From contig NZ_POJD01000142.1 in assembly GCF_002960445.1 (NCBI RefSeq), positions 434,001-498,000 of the forward strand: a DNA stretch of 64,000 nt, read 5' to 3'. The translations under genes and the position numbers were made by a program. The notes beneath the pieces are model-generated. The model saw only the letters and a list, made by a program, of their open reading frames with translations. It searched no databases and was not told where the DNA came from. Below, piece after piece: positions 1 to 8,122 of the stretch (position 1 is the stretch's first letter; every line of letters begins with the position of its first letter). Source of the DNA: Streptococcus suis. GTDB taxonomy: Bacteria; Bacillota; Bacilli; Lactobacillales; Streptococcaceae.

Positions 1-257
1 CTTGCTAGACCAAAGAGAATGTGAATGATAGCATTCAATATCGAGCTAGTGACCAGGGCCAGAGAGAGATGGGCTACCAAGCGTTCTACAACCAGACTGC
101 TATCCTGTCTAAGCAGAAGAAAGCCTCGCAGAGCAGCAAGTAAGCCCCCGACAAGATGACAAATAGACAATACCACTACAGGCGAAAAGGCGACCGTCAT
201 GCCCTGGGTTTCCTCACGGATTAGGGTAGCTTCTGCCATCTTCTCCTTCATCCACAT
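1..257 (-). CDS. Membrane protein of unknown function, N-terminal part only
   Basis: An open frame enters from the left edge and starts on the minus strand, so only about the first 85 residues are present. After a short charged N-terminus rich in Met, Lys and Glu it has two hydrophobic stretches (about residues 23-42 and 60-85), so it is probably an integral membrane protein. Several ATG codons lie in a row (263, 260, 257). The one at 257 has the best spacing to the AGGAGG at 265-270. It lies 62 nt downstream of the DUF975 gene and is probably cotranscribed with it. I do not recognise the family from this fragment. Confidence 0.6.
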   Translation of the reverse strand, partial: MWMKEKMAEATLIREETQGMTVAFSPVVVLSICHLVGGLLAALRGFLLLRQDSSLVVERLVAHLSLALVTSSILNAIIHILFGLA

Positions 258-319
258 CATCATCCCTCCTTTCAACTCTCTACTTGTTAACTCAACTACT
301 CACTCTACTAAAGTAAAAG

Positions 320-1213
320 CTAAACTACCGACGATGACATAAAACGATTGCTTTCTGAGAAAAGACTTTTAAAGACAAGAGGATTTTTTGCCTTCAAGTC
401 CTCATAAAACAAGACCCTACAGGTCCAATAATATGGATAAACATGGAAAGCTAGCAATCCCAAAGTCATGAAAATACCGATAAACCAGCCCAGGAAAGAT
501 AGGTCTAGCAACAACAAACGCCATCTATTTCCTTTCATCAATTGCCAACTCTGTCTGAATAAGACCAAAGGTGAGGAATAGGTCCCAATTTCCAGATGGT
601 CATAGAGTAGAAATTCGACCAGACTAAAACTATAGCCAATAAAACTGGTCACTAAGCCACCTATGATGAGCAAGGCTAGCCCTAATTGCATACTACTAGA
701 ATGAAATAAGGCACCGATGTCTGGTAGTAGTCCAAAATAGATAGCTCCTAAAGCTCCCTCATCTAACAGCGCCCAAGTAATCAAGCTGGTTCCAATCAAA
801 ATCAGTAGACTGCACACAAAGAGCAAGGCTCTTCGAATGACAACCGTTAAAACCAGCGGGAAGATATTCTTCTCATCCAGTCGGTTAAAACAATCCATGA
901 AAGTCAGACGGCAACCTTCTTTTCGAACAAGTCGTATGAGCTGAAAACAAGCGGTGATTATCAGGCATTCTATAGCCAGATTAAAAAATATGCTTGGTGG
1001 AGATAGGTGGATTTGAAAGCTACGAACACTTCCAAATTCCTCAACCGTTTTGTTAAAAATAGGGATACCAGCCCAACCATAAGCAAGCTTCAAGTAAGAT
1101 GTAACCAGAGTAGAGAGGAAAGAAATCAAAATGGGGGGCATAAACAAGAAAATCATCCCATCTGTTGTTCTTCTAATATCTCTTGCTTTCGCACGAATAT
1201 CACTATTTAGCAT
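320..1213 (-). CDS. DUF975 family integral membrane protein
   Basis: 297 residues with about five or six hydrophobic segments (around residues 20-45, 75-95, 118-145, 175-200 and 235-260). The opening charged stretch with Ala-Lys-Ala-Arg before the first membrane span and the overall layout fit the DUF975 family, found in many Firmicutes and without a known biochemical role. The start at 1213 follows an AAAGGGG Shine-Dalgarno. It is first in a short transcription unit with the partial membrane gene to its left. The family assignment is from recognition of the pattern; the function is unknown. Confidence 0.7.
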   Translation of the reverse strand: MLNSDIRAKARDIRRTTDGMIFLFMPPILISFLSTLVTSYLKLAYGWAGIPIFNKTVEEFGSVRSFQIHLSPPSIFFNLAIECLIITACFQLIRLVRKEGCRLTFMDCFNRLDEKNIFPLVLTVVIRRALLFVCSLLILIGTSLITWALLDEGALGAIYFGLLPDIGALFHSSSMQLGLALLIIGGLVTSFIGYSFSLVEFLLYDHLEIGTYSSPLVLFRQSWQLMKGNRWRLLLLDLSFLGWFIGIFMTLGLLAFHVYPYYWTCRVLFYEDLKAKNPLVFKSLFSESNRFMSSSVV

Positions 1214-1303
1214 AGATTACCCCTTTCGTTTAGCCTTCGGGTCTAAGACCAGCAAGGAAAAATCTCCTTGAGTTGATACCTACTATTGATAAACTAGCCT
1301 TTA

Positions 1304-1331
1304 ATTATATATATTATACTATTTTGTACAA
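1304..1331 (-). promoter_or_regulatory. Promoter of the DUF975 unit, with a structured leader
   Basis: On the minus strand, -35 TTGTAC (1326-1331) and -10 TATAAT (1304-1309) are separated by 16 nt. The predicted start near 1297 gives an 85-nt leader. This leader has two small hairpins: CAAGGA/TCCTTG (1253-1270) and GGTC/GACC (1240-1250). Confidence 0.55.
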
Positions 1332-1365
1332 GAAATTTCTATAAATTCTATAAAAAAATTGCAAA

Positions 1366-1391
1366 AAATCCTAGTCTGAAAACTAGGATTT
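1366..1391 (-). terminator. Intrinsic terminator after the DUF2087 gene
   Basis: A nine-base stem AAATCCTAG/CTAGGATTT with an eight-base loop, followed on the minus strand by a run of T. It lies 40 nt downstream of the DUF2087 stop. Confidence 0.8.
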
Positions 1392-1430
1392 GATAAAATC
1401 AGATTACCATCCTTTCTCTACTCGATGACA

Positions 1431-1697
1431 TCAGTTCTGTTCTTCTATTCTGTATTCCAAACCATACTGGTCACGCGATAGGTAGCCATAATCTACCAAG
1501 TAACGTCTTAAAATAGCATAATCATCATAGATCTCAGCTAGAAAGGCATTGACATCTTTTTCTGTAAATGTCGATCCCTTCTTAGCCAATTCCTCCTGCA
1601 AGTAGGCAAACAAGACCTGCTTACTTTTTAATTTCTTCGGAATGACAAGCAACTTTCCATCTCGGAAAAATTTTTCGTGAATATCTTGAGTGTTCAT
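1431..1697 (-). CDS. DUF2087 domain-containing protein
   Basis: A protein of 88 residues. Its body (Phe-x-Asp-Gly-Lys-Leu, Ile-Pro-x-Lys near the N-terminus, then a Glu-Lys-Asp-Val-Asn segment and Asp-Asp-Tyr-Ala-x-Leu-Arg-Arg-x-Leu-Val-Asp) matches the DUF2087 pattern, often fused to or found beside transcription regulators. An ATG 12 nt further upstream overlaps the Shine-Dalgarno GGAGGG, so the start is placed at 1697. The gene follows pheT, but an intrinsic terminator lies in the 55-nt gap and its T-run touches this gene's ribosome-binding site. Expression therefore depends on read-through or an unseen promoter. The molecular function is unknown. Confidence 0.75.
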   Translation of the reverse strand: MNTQDIHEKFFRDGKLLVIPKKLKSKQVLFAYLQEELAKKGSTFTEKDVNAFLAEIYDDYAILRRYLVDYGYLSRDQYGLEYRIEEQN

Positions 1698-1710
1698 ATT
1701 TCCCTCCAAA

Positions 1711-1736
1711 AAATCCTAGCCCGCTGACTAGGATTT
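1711..1736 (-). terminator. Intrinsic terminator after pheT, abutting the next Shine-Dalgarno
   Basis: Stem AAATCCTAG/CTAGGATTT with an eight-base loop; on the minus strand the T-run (1705-1710) leads directly into GGAGGG, the ribosome-binding site of the DUF2087 gene. Its stem sequence is the same as that of the terminator at 1366-1391. Confidence 0.8.
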
Positions 1737-1751
1737 CACAAAATTTATAGT

Positions 1752-4151
1752 TTATCGGATTTCAGCTCCAAGTGTTTCGAGCGACTTACTGATTTTCTCC
1801 ATATACTTAGCCACTTCCTCATCCGTCAGGCTATCCGCAGGATTTTGGAAGGTCAGGTTATAAGCCATAGACTTCTTGCCAGCCTCAATATTGCTGCCAG
1901 CATAGACGTCAAAGAGGGTAACCCTGGTCAAGCGTTTCACGCCCGCACCAGCAATGGCATCCAGGACATCCTGATGTTTGACATCACTGCTCAAGAGCAG
2001 GGCAATATCACGGCTAACTGCTGGGAATTTAGAGATTTCGGCAAATGGCTGAGCAGGCTGGAGAGCTTGCTCAATCGCATCCAGATTGATTTCAGCCACG
2101 TAAGTTTCAGGAATACCGTAGTCCTTAGCCGTTTGAGGATGTACCTGACCGACAAAGCCGATCACAGCCTCATTCAAATGGATTTCAGCTGTACGACCTG
2201 GGTGCAAGGCCGCAATCTCACTAGTCGCCACAAAGTCAACAGCCAACTTGTAATGAGCAAAGATTGCTTCCAAGATACCTTTAGCATGGAAGAAATCAAC
2301 GGGTACTGCTGGTGTTTGGAAGTCTTTCTCAGCTACCAAACCAGTCAAGACAAGGGCAAACTTGTTGATTTCTTGTGGTAGGTCCTCTTTTGGATTGCCA
2401 GACTGTTCAAAGATTTTACCGATTTCGTAGAGGGCCAAGTTCTTGTTCTTACGAGCCACGTTGTAGGCAAGAGTTTCCAGCATACCAGACACCATGTTCT
2501 GACGAAGGGCAGAGCGGTCAACGGTCATTGGCCACATGAGTTCGGTGACTGTGGTTGGACGTGCTGCAAACTCCACAGCCTTTTCAGGTGTTGTCAAGGC
2601 GTAGGAAATGATTTCTGTCAGGCCTGCACCTTCTGCCAGGCTACGAACTTGGCGACGGATGCTCTGGGTCAGGGTCAACTCACCTGCTGTTCCGTCCTCT
2701 TTCGGAAGAGTGGTCGGCAGATTATTGTAGCCATAAATACGAGCAATTTCTTCTACCAAGTCTGCTGGAATGCGAATGTCCCAACGGCGACGTGGTACTG
2801 CTACTGTGAACTGAGTTGCATCGCCAGTTGTTTCCATACCTAAACGACGGAAAATGTCTGCGATTTGAGCATAGTCGAGGTTGGTCCCGAGCGAGCGGTT
2901 AACGTAGTCAATGGTCGCTGTGACTGGGACGTCCGAAGTGTCCACGCTGCCCGCAGAAACGATGCCAGACAAGACCTGACCGCCAGCCAGTTCCGCAATC
3001 ATAGCAGCTGCCGTGTCCATAGCCTCCGTCAAGGTCGCTACGTTGATGCCTTTTTCAAATCGAGAAGAAGACTCAGAACGAAGGTTGAGGCGACCTGAGG
3101 TCTTGCGGATAGACTTGCCGTCAAAGAGGGCCGCTTCCAGCACGACGGTCTTAGAGCTGTTGTCAATCTCAGTATTGGCACCACCCATGACACCACCGAG
3201 GGCAACCGCCTTGTCCGCAACGGAAATGACGATGTCATCGGCAATCAAGTCACGTTCTTCGCCGTCAAGAGTTACCAAGTTCTCATCCTCTTTTGCCTGA
3301 CGAGCCACGATTTTCTTGCCGTCAAACTTGTCAAAGTCAAAAGCATGCATTGGCTGACCGAAGTATAGCAAGATGTAGTTGGTGATGTCCACCACGTTGT
3401 TAAGCGGGCGAATACCTGCGTTCATGAGCAGATTTTGCAACCACTGCGGGCTCGGTGCGATGGTCACATTTTCAATGACACGAGCCGTGTAGGCAGTCAC
3501 CTTGTCTGACTCAATGGCCACTTCAATCACTTCGCTGGCCTTCTTGTCGCTTTCTTCCAAGGCAACAGGCTTGAAGTTGACCTTGCTGTCATAGATAGCT
3601 GCCACTTCGTGAGCCACGCCACGCATAGAGAGAGCGTCGGCACGGTTTGGTGTGATGGACAGCTCGATAATCTCGTCGTCAAGGTCTAGGTATGAAAAGA
3701 CAGGCTCACCCACGACTGCATCTTCTGGCAGGTGGTAGATACCGTCCGCATAAACTTTTGGCACAACTGAGTCGGACACGCCGATTTCGCTCAATGAGCA
3801 GAGCATACCCAAGGACTCAACGCCGCGGATTTTGCCTTTCTTAATCTTGTAGTTTCCAGCGATACGAGCTCCTGGCAGAGCGACGATCACCTTGATGCCA
3901 GGCTTGACATTTGGTGCACCGCAAACGATTTGCGTGATTTCCTCACCCACATTGACCTGACAGATATTGAGGTGGGTATCTGGAATGGACTCAGCAGACA
4001 CAACCTGACCGACAACCAACTTAGAAAGGCCAGCACTCTTTTGCTCAACCCCTTCTACTTCAATTCCTGTTGTTGACATTTTTTCAGACAAGTCATGACT
4101 TGTCGCATCAAAGTCAACCAGTTCTTTTAACCATTTGTAACTTACTAACAT
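1752..4151 (-). CDS. pheT: Phenylalanyl-tRNA synthetase beta subunit
   Basis: 799 residues, the usual size of bacterial PheT. It forms the cytosolic alpha2-beta2 enzyme with PheS and charges tRNA-Phe. Domains in order: an N-terminal part with an EMAP-like tRNA-binding domain (about 40-150), the B3/B4 editing region (about 210-390), the B5 domain (about 400-480), the catalytic-like core, and an FDX-ACB anticodon-binding domain in the last 95 residues (Phe-Pro-Ala-Val-Ser-Arg-Asp). A GNAT gene sits between pheS and pheT, the stop of the GNAT gene being one base from the pheT start, so all three are probably one unit under the T-box ahead of pheS. Confidence 0.97.
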   Translation of the reverse strand: MLVSYKWLKELVDFDATSHDLSEKMSTTGIEVEGVEQKSAGLSKLVVGQVVSAESIPDTHLNICQVNVGEEITQIVCGAPNVKPGIKVIVALPGARIAGNYKIKKGKIRGVESLGMLCSLSEIGVSDSVVPKVYADGIYHLPEDAVVGEPVFSYLDLDDEIIELSITPNRADALSMRGVAHEVAAIYDSKVNFKPVALEESDKKASEVIEVAIESDKVTAYTARVIENVTIAPSPQWLQNLLMNAGIRPLNNVVDITNYILLYFGQPMHAFDFDKFDGKKIVARQAKEDENLVTLDGEERDLIADDIVISVADKAVALGGVMGGANTEIDNSSKTVVLEAALFDGKSIRKTSGRLNLRSESSSRFEKGINVATLTEAMDTAAAMIAELAGGQVLSGIVSAGSVDTSDVPVTATIDYVNRSLGTNLDYAQIADIFRRLGMETTGDATQFTVAVPRRRWDIRIPADLVEEIARIYGYNNLPTTLPKEDGTAGELTLTQSIRRQVRSLAEGAGLTEIISYALTTPEKAVEFAARPTTVTELMWPMTVDRSALRQNMVSGMLETLAYNVARKNKNLALYEIGKIFEQSGNPKEDLPQEINKFALVLTGLVAEKDFQTPAVPVDFFHAKGILEAIFAHYKLAVDFVATSEIAALHPGRTAEIHLNEAVIGFVGQVHPQTAKDYGIPETYVAEINLDAIEQALQPAQPFAEISKFPAVSRDIALLLSSDVKHQDVLDAIAGAGVKRLTRVTLFDVYAGSNIEAGKKSMAYNLTFQNPADSLTDEEVAKYMEKISKSLETLGAEIR

Positions 4152-4152
4152 A

Positions 4153-4674
4153 TTATCCTTTCTGGTGCAAAGGCCGTTTCAGTAGCCAATCCACATCTAT
4201 CTTATCACCGACCGCAAATTCATGCTGGCCAAATTTTTCAAATCCATATTTTGTATAGAATTGCTGAGCCTTGTAATTGTGTTCCCAAACTCCCAGCCAG
4301 ACCCAGTCACAACTAGACTGCTCTGCTTTTTCCAAAGCAAATTCAAACAAGACCTTCCCAAGACCACGGCCTTGAAAAGCCTGCAAGAGATAGATACGCT
4401 GGATTTCAAAGGCATTTTCCAGCTCCTGCTCGGTCTGGGCAGAACCTTGGTTGAGCTTAAGATAGCCAGCAACCTGGTCACCAACCCTTAGGAAATAATG
4501 CTGGCAATTGGGATCCGACAACTCACGGGTCAAAACCTCCACGGAATAAGCCTCCTCGAAGAATGCTTCCAACTCCTCTGGATCATTGTCATGAGCAAAG
4601 GTTTCAGCAAAGGTCTGCTTGGCCAACTCCTGCAAAACGGAAACCTCTTCTAAACGTATAGGATCAATCTGCAT
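4153..4674 (-). CDS. GNAT family N-acetyltransferase
   Basis: 173 residues with one GNAT fold. The acetyl-CoA-binding motif A appears as Arg-Ile-Tyr-Leu-Leu followed by Gln-x-x-Gly-Leu-Gly (about residues 105-125), and the C-terminal motif as Trp-Glu-x-Asn-x-x-Ala-x-x-Phe-Tyr-x-x-x-Gly-Phe. The overall pattern is like PaiA-type polyamine acetyltransferases, but the substrate cannot be told from sequence. The start at 4674 is preferred because GAGAGG lies about eight bases before it; an ATG at 4689 has no Shine-Dalgarno. It sits between pheS and pheT, as in several streptococci. Confidence 0.85.
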   Translation of the reverse strand: MQIDPIRLEEVSVLQELAKQTFAETFAHDNDPEELEAFFEEAYSVEVLTRELSDPNCQHYFLRVGDQVAGYLKLNQGSAQTEQELENAFEIQRIYLLQAFQGRGLGKVLFEFALEKAEQSSCDWVWLGVWEHNYKAQQFYTKYGFEKFGQHEFAVGDKIDVDWLLKRPLHQKG

Positions 4675-4802
4675 CTCATTGCCTCTCATTCTAACTGGGT
4701 TAAGTAAACTGCTAAAGTAGCTACCGCTTCTCTAAATCAACAATCTACTAACTTTATCGGATTACGACGGATTTCAAGCAAAACGATATTTTTTGCTTAA
4801 AA

Positions 4803-4822
4803 TCCTAGTAAGGTAGCTAGGA
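4803..4822 (-). terminator. Possible weak terminator in the pheS-GNAT gap
   Basis: Stem TCCTAG/CTAGGA with an eight-base loop and a following TTTT on the minus strand. It shares the CCTAG core with the terminators at 1366 and 1711. It is short and probably leaky if pheS, the GNAT gene and pheT are cotranscribed. Confidence 0.4.
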
Positions 4823-4880
4823 AAATCGCTTAATGGCGATTTCCGTCTACTTAAGAGCTGGCTTTGTCAGCCTTAAGTAG
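4823..4880. repeat. Two adjacent inverted repeats downstream of pheS
   Basis: AAATCGC/GCGATTT (4823-4842) is followed by a longer palindrome, CTACTTAAG at 4847-4855 paired with CTTAAGTAG at 4872-4880, with an inner GCTG/CAGC pair. It lies just past the pheS stop. No T-run follows, so it is not a normal terminator; it may be an RNA processing or stability hairpin, or a degenerate small repeat. Confidence 0.6.
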
Positions 4881-4887
4881 TGCTACG

Positions 4888-5931
4888 TTAGAATTGCTCC
4901 GAGAAGCGTACATCGCCTTGATAAAATCCACGAATATCGTTGATTCCGTAACGGAGCATGGCAATGCGTTCTTGACCAAGACCGAAGGCAAATCCAGAGT
5001 ACTTGGTTGAGTCAATGCCACTCATTTCCAATACTTGTGGGTGGACCATACCGGCACCGAGGATTTCAATCCAACCTGTTTTCTTACATACATTACAGCC
5101 GTCACCACCGCACTTGAAGCAGGAAACATCCACCTCAACAGAAGGCTCAGTGAATGGGAAGTATGATGGACGGAGACGAATTTGACGCTCTTCACCAAAC
5201 ATTTTCTTGATAATCATTTCAAGCGTACCTTTGAGATCGCCCATTGATACATTTTCACCGACAACTAAGCCTTCAATCTGGTGGAACTGGTGGCTGTGAG
5301 TTGCATCGTCCGTATCACGACGGAAAACGCGGCCTGGCGAAATCATCTTCAAGGCACCTTTTGAGAAATCATGCTGGTCCATGGTCCGTGCCTGAACTGG
5401 TGATGTATGGGTCCGCATAAGAATTTCTTCAGTGATGTAGAAAGTATCCTGCATATCACGCGCTGGATGATCTTTAGGCAAATTCATGCGCTCAAAGTTG
5501 TAGTAGTCTTTTTCCACTTCAAATCCGTCAACGATTTGGAAGCCCATGCCCAAGAAAATATCTTCAATTTCCTCTGATGTTTGCGTTAAAACATGGCGTT
5601 TTCCAACCTTGACCTGACGACCCGGCAGGGTCACATCAATGGTTTCTGAAGCTAGTTGCTGTTGGATTTTTGCTGCTGCAACTTTTTGAGCGGTTTCTTC
5701 AAAGGCAGCTGTCAGCACATCACGCACCTCATTGACCTGTTTACCAACGATTGGTTTCATTTCGTTAGATAGGTCTTTTAAACCTTTCAACAAGTCAGTC
5801 AAGGACCCTTTTTTACCCAAAACTGCAACACGCAGGTCTTGTAGTTCTTTTTCTCCTTGGTGCTGGATTTCTTTTAGCTTTTCTAGTGTCGTTTGGCGCA
5901 AATCGGCCAACTGTTGTTCAATGTTTGACAT
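4888..5931 (-). CDS. pheS: Phenylalanyl-tRNA synthetase alpha subunit
   Basis: 347 residues, the normal length of PheS, the catalytic subunit that makes phenylalanyl-adenylate and transfers Phe to tRNA-Phe. An N-terminal coiled coil (about 1-90) precedes the class II synthetase core: motif 2 region around the His-Pro-Ala-Arg-Asp and Thr-His-Thr-Ser segments, and motif 3 near Gly-Leu-Gly-Gln-Glu-Arg at the C-terminus. A Cys-rich segment with four Cys (around 275-290) is present. The start at 5931 follows GGAGG at the right distance; the frame is open further upstream but that part lies in the T-box terminator. Control is by the T-box leader directly upstream. Confidence 0.97.
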   Translation of the reverse strand: MSNIEQQLADLRQTTLEKLKEIQHQGEKELQDLRVAVLGKKGSLTDLLKGLKDLSNEMKPIVGKQVNEVRDVLTAAFEETAQKVAAAKIQQQLASETIDVTLPGRQVKVGKRHVLTQTSEEIEDIFLGMGFQIVDGFEVEKDYYNFERMNLPKDHPARDMQDTFYITEEILMRTHTSPVQARTMDQHDFSKGALKMISPGRVFRRDTDDATHSHQFHQIEGLVVGENVSMGDLKGTLEMIIKKMFGEERQIRLRPSYFPFTEPSVEVDVSCFKCGGDGCNVCKKTGWIEILGAGMVHPQVLEMSGIDSTKYSGFAFGLGQERIAMLRYGINDIRGFYQGDVRFSEQF

Positions 5932-5943
5932 AATTCCTCCAAT

Positions 5944-5986
5944 AAAAAAACGCATGACACCACTCATATCGGAGCGTTGTCACGCG
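5944..5986 (-). terminator. T-box regulated terminator
   Basis: CGCGTGACA pairs with TGTCATGCG, with an inner CGCTC/GAGTG stem, followed by seven T on the minus strand and then the pheS ribosome-binding site. The 5' arm overlaps the T-box core, as expected for the terminator/antiterminator switch. Confidence 0.92.
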
Positions 5987-6020
5987 GTACCATCCGTTTT
6001 CATCTGCAAGGCAGACCTTA

Positions 6021-6189
6021 GTTCTATGAACCTGTATTCACAAGTAAAGTGCTTGCACATAAGAGATAGTTTTTCGCTAATCAAGGCAGTTTTTTGAGGG
6101 AATACTGACTGTATTTTGAAAAAAACTAACGATGAGTAGCTGAAAAACTAGCCTTAGATGGAAGTGCTGAACTGTGAATACAGGTTCTA
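6021..6189. repeat. MITE-like inverted repeat inserted in the T-box leader
   Basis: Perfect 15-base terminal inverted repeats (6028-6042 and 6173-6187, GAACCTGTATTCACA and its complement) bound an element of about 160 bp. The arms remain imperfectly complementary inwards, for example the AAAACTA/TAGTTTT blocks and the ATAC/GTAT centre, so the whole element can fold into one long hairpin. The hexamer GTTCTA occurs at both junctions (6021-6026 and 6184-6189), consistent with a target-site duplication, though a TA duplication is equally possible. There is no coding capacity. No second copy was seen in this window. Confidence 0.75.
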
Positions 6190-6307
6190 AGTCCTTGCGT
6201 GAGTGAATTCGACCAACTTTCACTGATTGAGCTTGCAGTCACGGCTCAACTCCCTGGACAGTTTCCATAGGTGTACTAGTCTCACAGACTTCTATTCAAT
6301 TAAGAAT

Positions 6308-6336
6308 ATTCTATCAAAAATAAGAAAGTTTGGCAA
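6308..6336 (-). promoter_or_regulatory. Promoter of the pheS T-box transcript
   Basis: Minus-strand -35 TTGCCA (6331-6336) and -10 TAGAAT (6308-6313) with 17 nt between them, just upstream of T-box Stem I. Confidence 0.75.
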
Positions 6337-6351
6337 TAAATATCCCTAGAA

Positions 6352-6383
6352 AAACTCCCTCTATCTAGGATAGAAAGGAGTTT
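6352..6383 (-). terminator. Intrinsic terminator after the GH3 genes
   Basis: AAACTCC/GGAGTTT extended by CTATC/GATAG, then five T on the minus strand. It lies just past the stop of the GH3 gene at 6388 and ends the uronate/GH3 unit. Confidence 0.85.
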
Positions 6384-6387
6384 AGTT

Positions 6388-8112
6388 TTATAGTTTTGCC
6401 TGCCATTTATTGGCCCAAACATTCTCATTTGGCACACCATAGAAGTCATCTTTTCCTTCTAATTTATCAAGGAGGGATTCAATCGTGTTTTTATTATGAT
6501 GGTAGGCATTGACAGCAGTTTTGACCATGGTAACATCGTGAAGGTGAGTTGTATAGTTTAGTGAAACGAAAATGGTTGGAACTTCATGTACATACCAAGG
6601 AACTTCATTGGACATGGCCGTTTTCCACTGGATGCGGTAATTATTCTGCGCTCCATATCCAATGACATTGGCAACAGTCAAGGCTAAATCAACTTCTTCT
6701 CGGTATTGCAGCGTTTTACCTTTGATTCGAGTCGTACCATCATTGACAGTCACTTCATAACCACGCGCTTCCAAGGCAGCTTTAAGGTTATCAACCACTT
6801 CTGTACTTGCCGCCATAATGCCTTCTTTTTCACCTTCTAGGTAATACAAACGGATTCTGCGATGGGTTTCTGGACTAATTGGAAGATTTTTCTGGGTATC
6901 CTTCAACAACGTAATTGCTTTATCTGCTGCTTCACGTTGCCAAGCCAAGTGTTCTTCACAGCCGATAATAGCCAATTCATCAGCTGATTTTAGCAAGGTT
7001 CCTTCCGCTTGCTTGATATGCAGATTGAGTTTGGCTTTCAGACCTAAAATGCGACGGAGAGCATCATGAAGGCGTTCCTCAGTAATCACTCCCTTGCGGT
7101 AGCCATTGAGCATGAATTCAAAATCTTCTTCTAAGTTATTGAAGAATAAGAACATATCACAACCCGCAGCAATAGCTGCTGGGACATAGTCTTCACGACG
7201 CATGGCTGCTGTCATACCCAACATGTGGCTGGCATCTGTTATGACCAAGCCATTGAATTCCAGTTTTTCTTTCAATAAATCTTGGATCAATTCGGGAGCC
7301 AGGGTTGCAGGCAAAATGTCTTCGTCCATCAAACTTGGATTCAGTTCTTTCTGGTAATATGGCAAGGCTATATGACCCGCCATAATCATCTCAACACCAG
7401 CTTCAATATGATGACGATAGACACGACCAAAACTCTTGTCCCATTCTTCTGGAGAGAGTTCATTGACACCGAGGACTAGGTGCTGATCACGTTCTTCTGT
7501 ACCATCTCCTGGGAAATGCTTGATACATTGAATAACATCTCTTTCAGCAGTCAATCCTTCTAGATAGGCACTGGTATAAGCAATAACATCATCCGCATTT
7601 GTGCCGTAGGCTCTGGTATTGACAATGGTATTGCGCCAGTTCTGAACAATATCCACGCAAGGATCAAAGTTGACATTTACACCTAATGCAGTCTCCTCGC
7701 GCGCAGATACAAGACCTGCTAGGTAGGGAATACGAGGATCCCGACTGGCTTCAGATTGAGCGCCTGAAGAAATGTAGGTTCCGCCTTTCACAGCTCCATC
7801 TCCACCTGAGTCGCAGTTCGCTGCAACCAAGAGAGGTACTTTTGAATAGCTTTGCAACTCGTTAATCAGTCCTTGTACCTGTTCTGGACTGCCATTCATA
7901 TAACGGGCACCACCTATGTGGTATCGTTTCATCAATTCCTGATTACTCAGATTATTTCCACTAAAGGCATCTCCTCCGAAGAAGAATAGATTAACAAACA
8001 GTTGACCGATTTTTTCCTCATCTGTCAGATGAGCCAAGGTATTTTCCACCCAGGCAATCTGCTCATCATTCAAACAATAGGGTTTCTTCCGCAAATCAAC
8101 CAATCTAGGCAT
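6388..8112 (-). CDS. Glycoside hydrolase family 3, probable beta-N-acetylhexosaminidase (second copy)
   Basis: 574 residues: a GH3 TIM-barrel domain (about 1-370) and a smaller C-terminal domain. The GH3 signature Lys-His-Phe-Pro-Gly is at 198-202. An Asp-Gln-His at 209-211 fits the Asp-His dyad that marks the NagZ/N-acetylhexosaminidase branch. The probable nucleophile is Asp293 in Ile-Thr-Asp-Ala-Ser-His-Met. No signal peptide is seen, so it should act in the cytosol on imported oligosaccharides. It is last in the uronate locus, 10 nt after a paralogue of similar size. Hydrolase versus phosphorylase activity, and GlcNAc versus GalNAc, cannot be decided from sequence. Confidence 0.85.
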   Translation of the reverse strand: MPRLVDLRKKPYCLNDEQIAWVENTLAHLTDEEKIGQLFVNLFFFGGDAFSGNNLSNQELMKRYHIGGARYMNGSPEQVQGLINELQSYSKVPLLVAANCDSGGDGAVKGGTYISSGAQSEASRDPRIPYLAGLVSAREETALGVNVNFDPCVDIVQNWRNTIVNTRAYGTNADDVIAYTSAYLEGLTAERDVIQCIKHFPGDGTEERDQHLVLGVNELSPEEWDKSFGRVYRHHIEAGVEMIMAGHIALPYYQKELNPSLMDEDILPATLAPELIQDLLKEKLEFNGLVITDASHMLGMTAAMRREDYVPAAIAAGCDMFLFFNNLEEDFEFMLNGYRKGVITEERLHDALRRILGLKAKLNLHIKQAEGTLLKSADELAIIGCEEHLAWQREAADKAITLLKDTQKNLPISPETHRRIRLYYLEGEKEGIMAASTEVVDNLKAALEARGYEVTVNDGTTRIKGKTLQYREEVDLALTVANVIGYGAQNNYRIQWKTAMSNEVPWYVHEVPTIFVSLNYTTHLHDVTMVKTAVNAYHHNKNTIESLLDKLEGKDDFYGVPNENVWANKWQAKL

Positions 8113-8122
8113 TCTTTCCTCC

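Larger units (their letters stand above)
5940..6297 (-). promoter_or_regulatory. Phe-specific T-box riboswitch leader of pheS
   Basis: The minus strand has the T-box core TGGTACCGCG (5983-5992), which forms the antiterminator when uncharged tRNA-Phe binds, and a competing terminator at 5944-5986. The Stem I region (about 6200-6290) has a specifier candidate TTC (Phe) at 6205-6207 followed by a purine, as is usual. A hairpin that I take as Stem III has GCAAGG (6193-6198) paired with CCTTGC (6006-6011), continued by ACTTAG (6187-6192) with CTAAGGT (6015-6021). Its loop holds the repeat listed next. Without that repeat the leader is about 200 nt, a normal T-box size. This explains the gene-free stretch 5932-6387. 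Confidence 0.92.

Noticed and set aside
1845..3300. Long plus-strand open frames inside pheT
   Set aside because: They are antisense to a conserved gene, overlap each other in different frames, have no ribosome-binding sites and no recognisable protein features.
4847..4880. The pheS downstream palindrome as a terminator
   Set aside because: No T-run follows on either strand.
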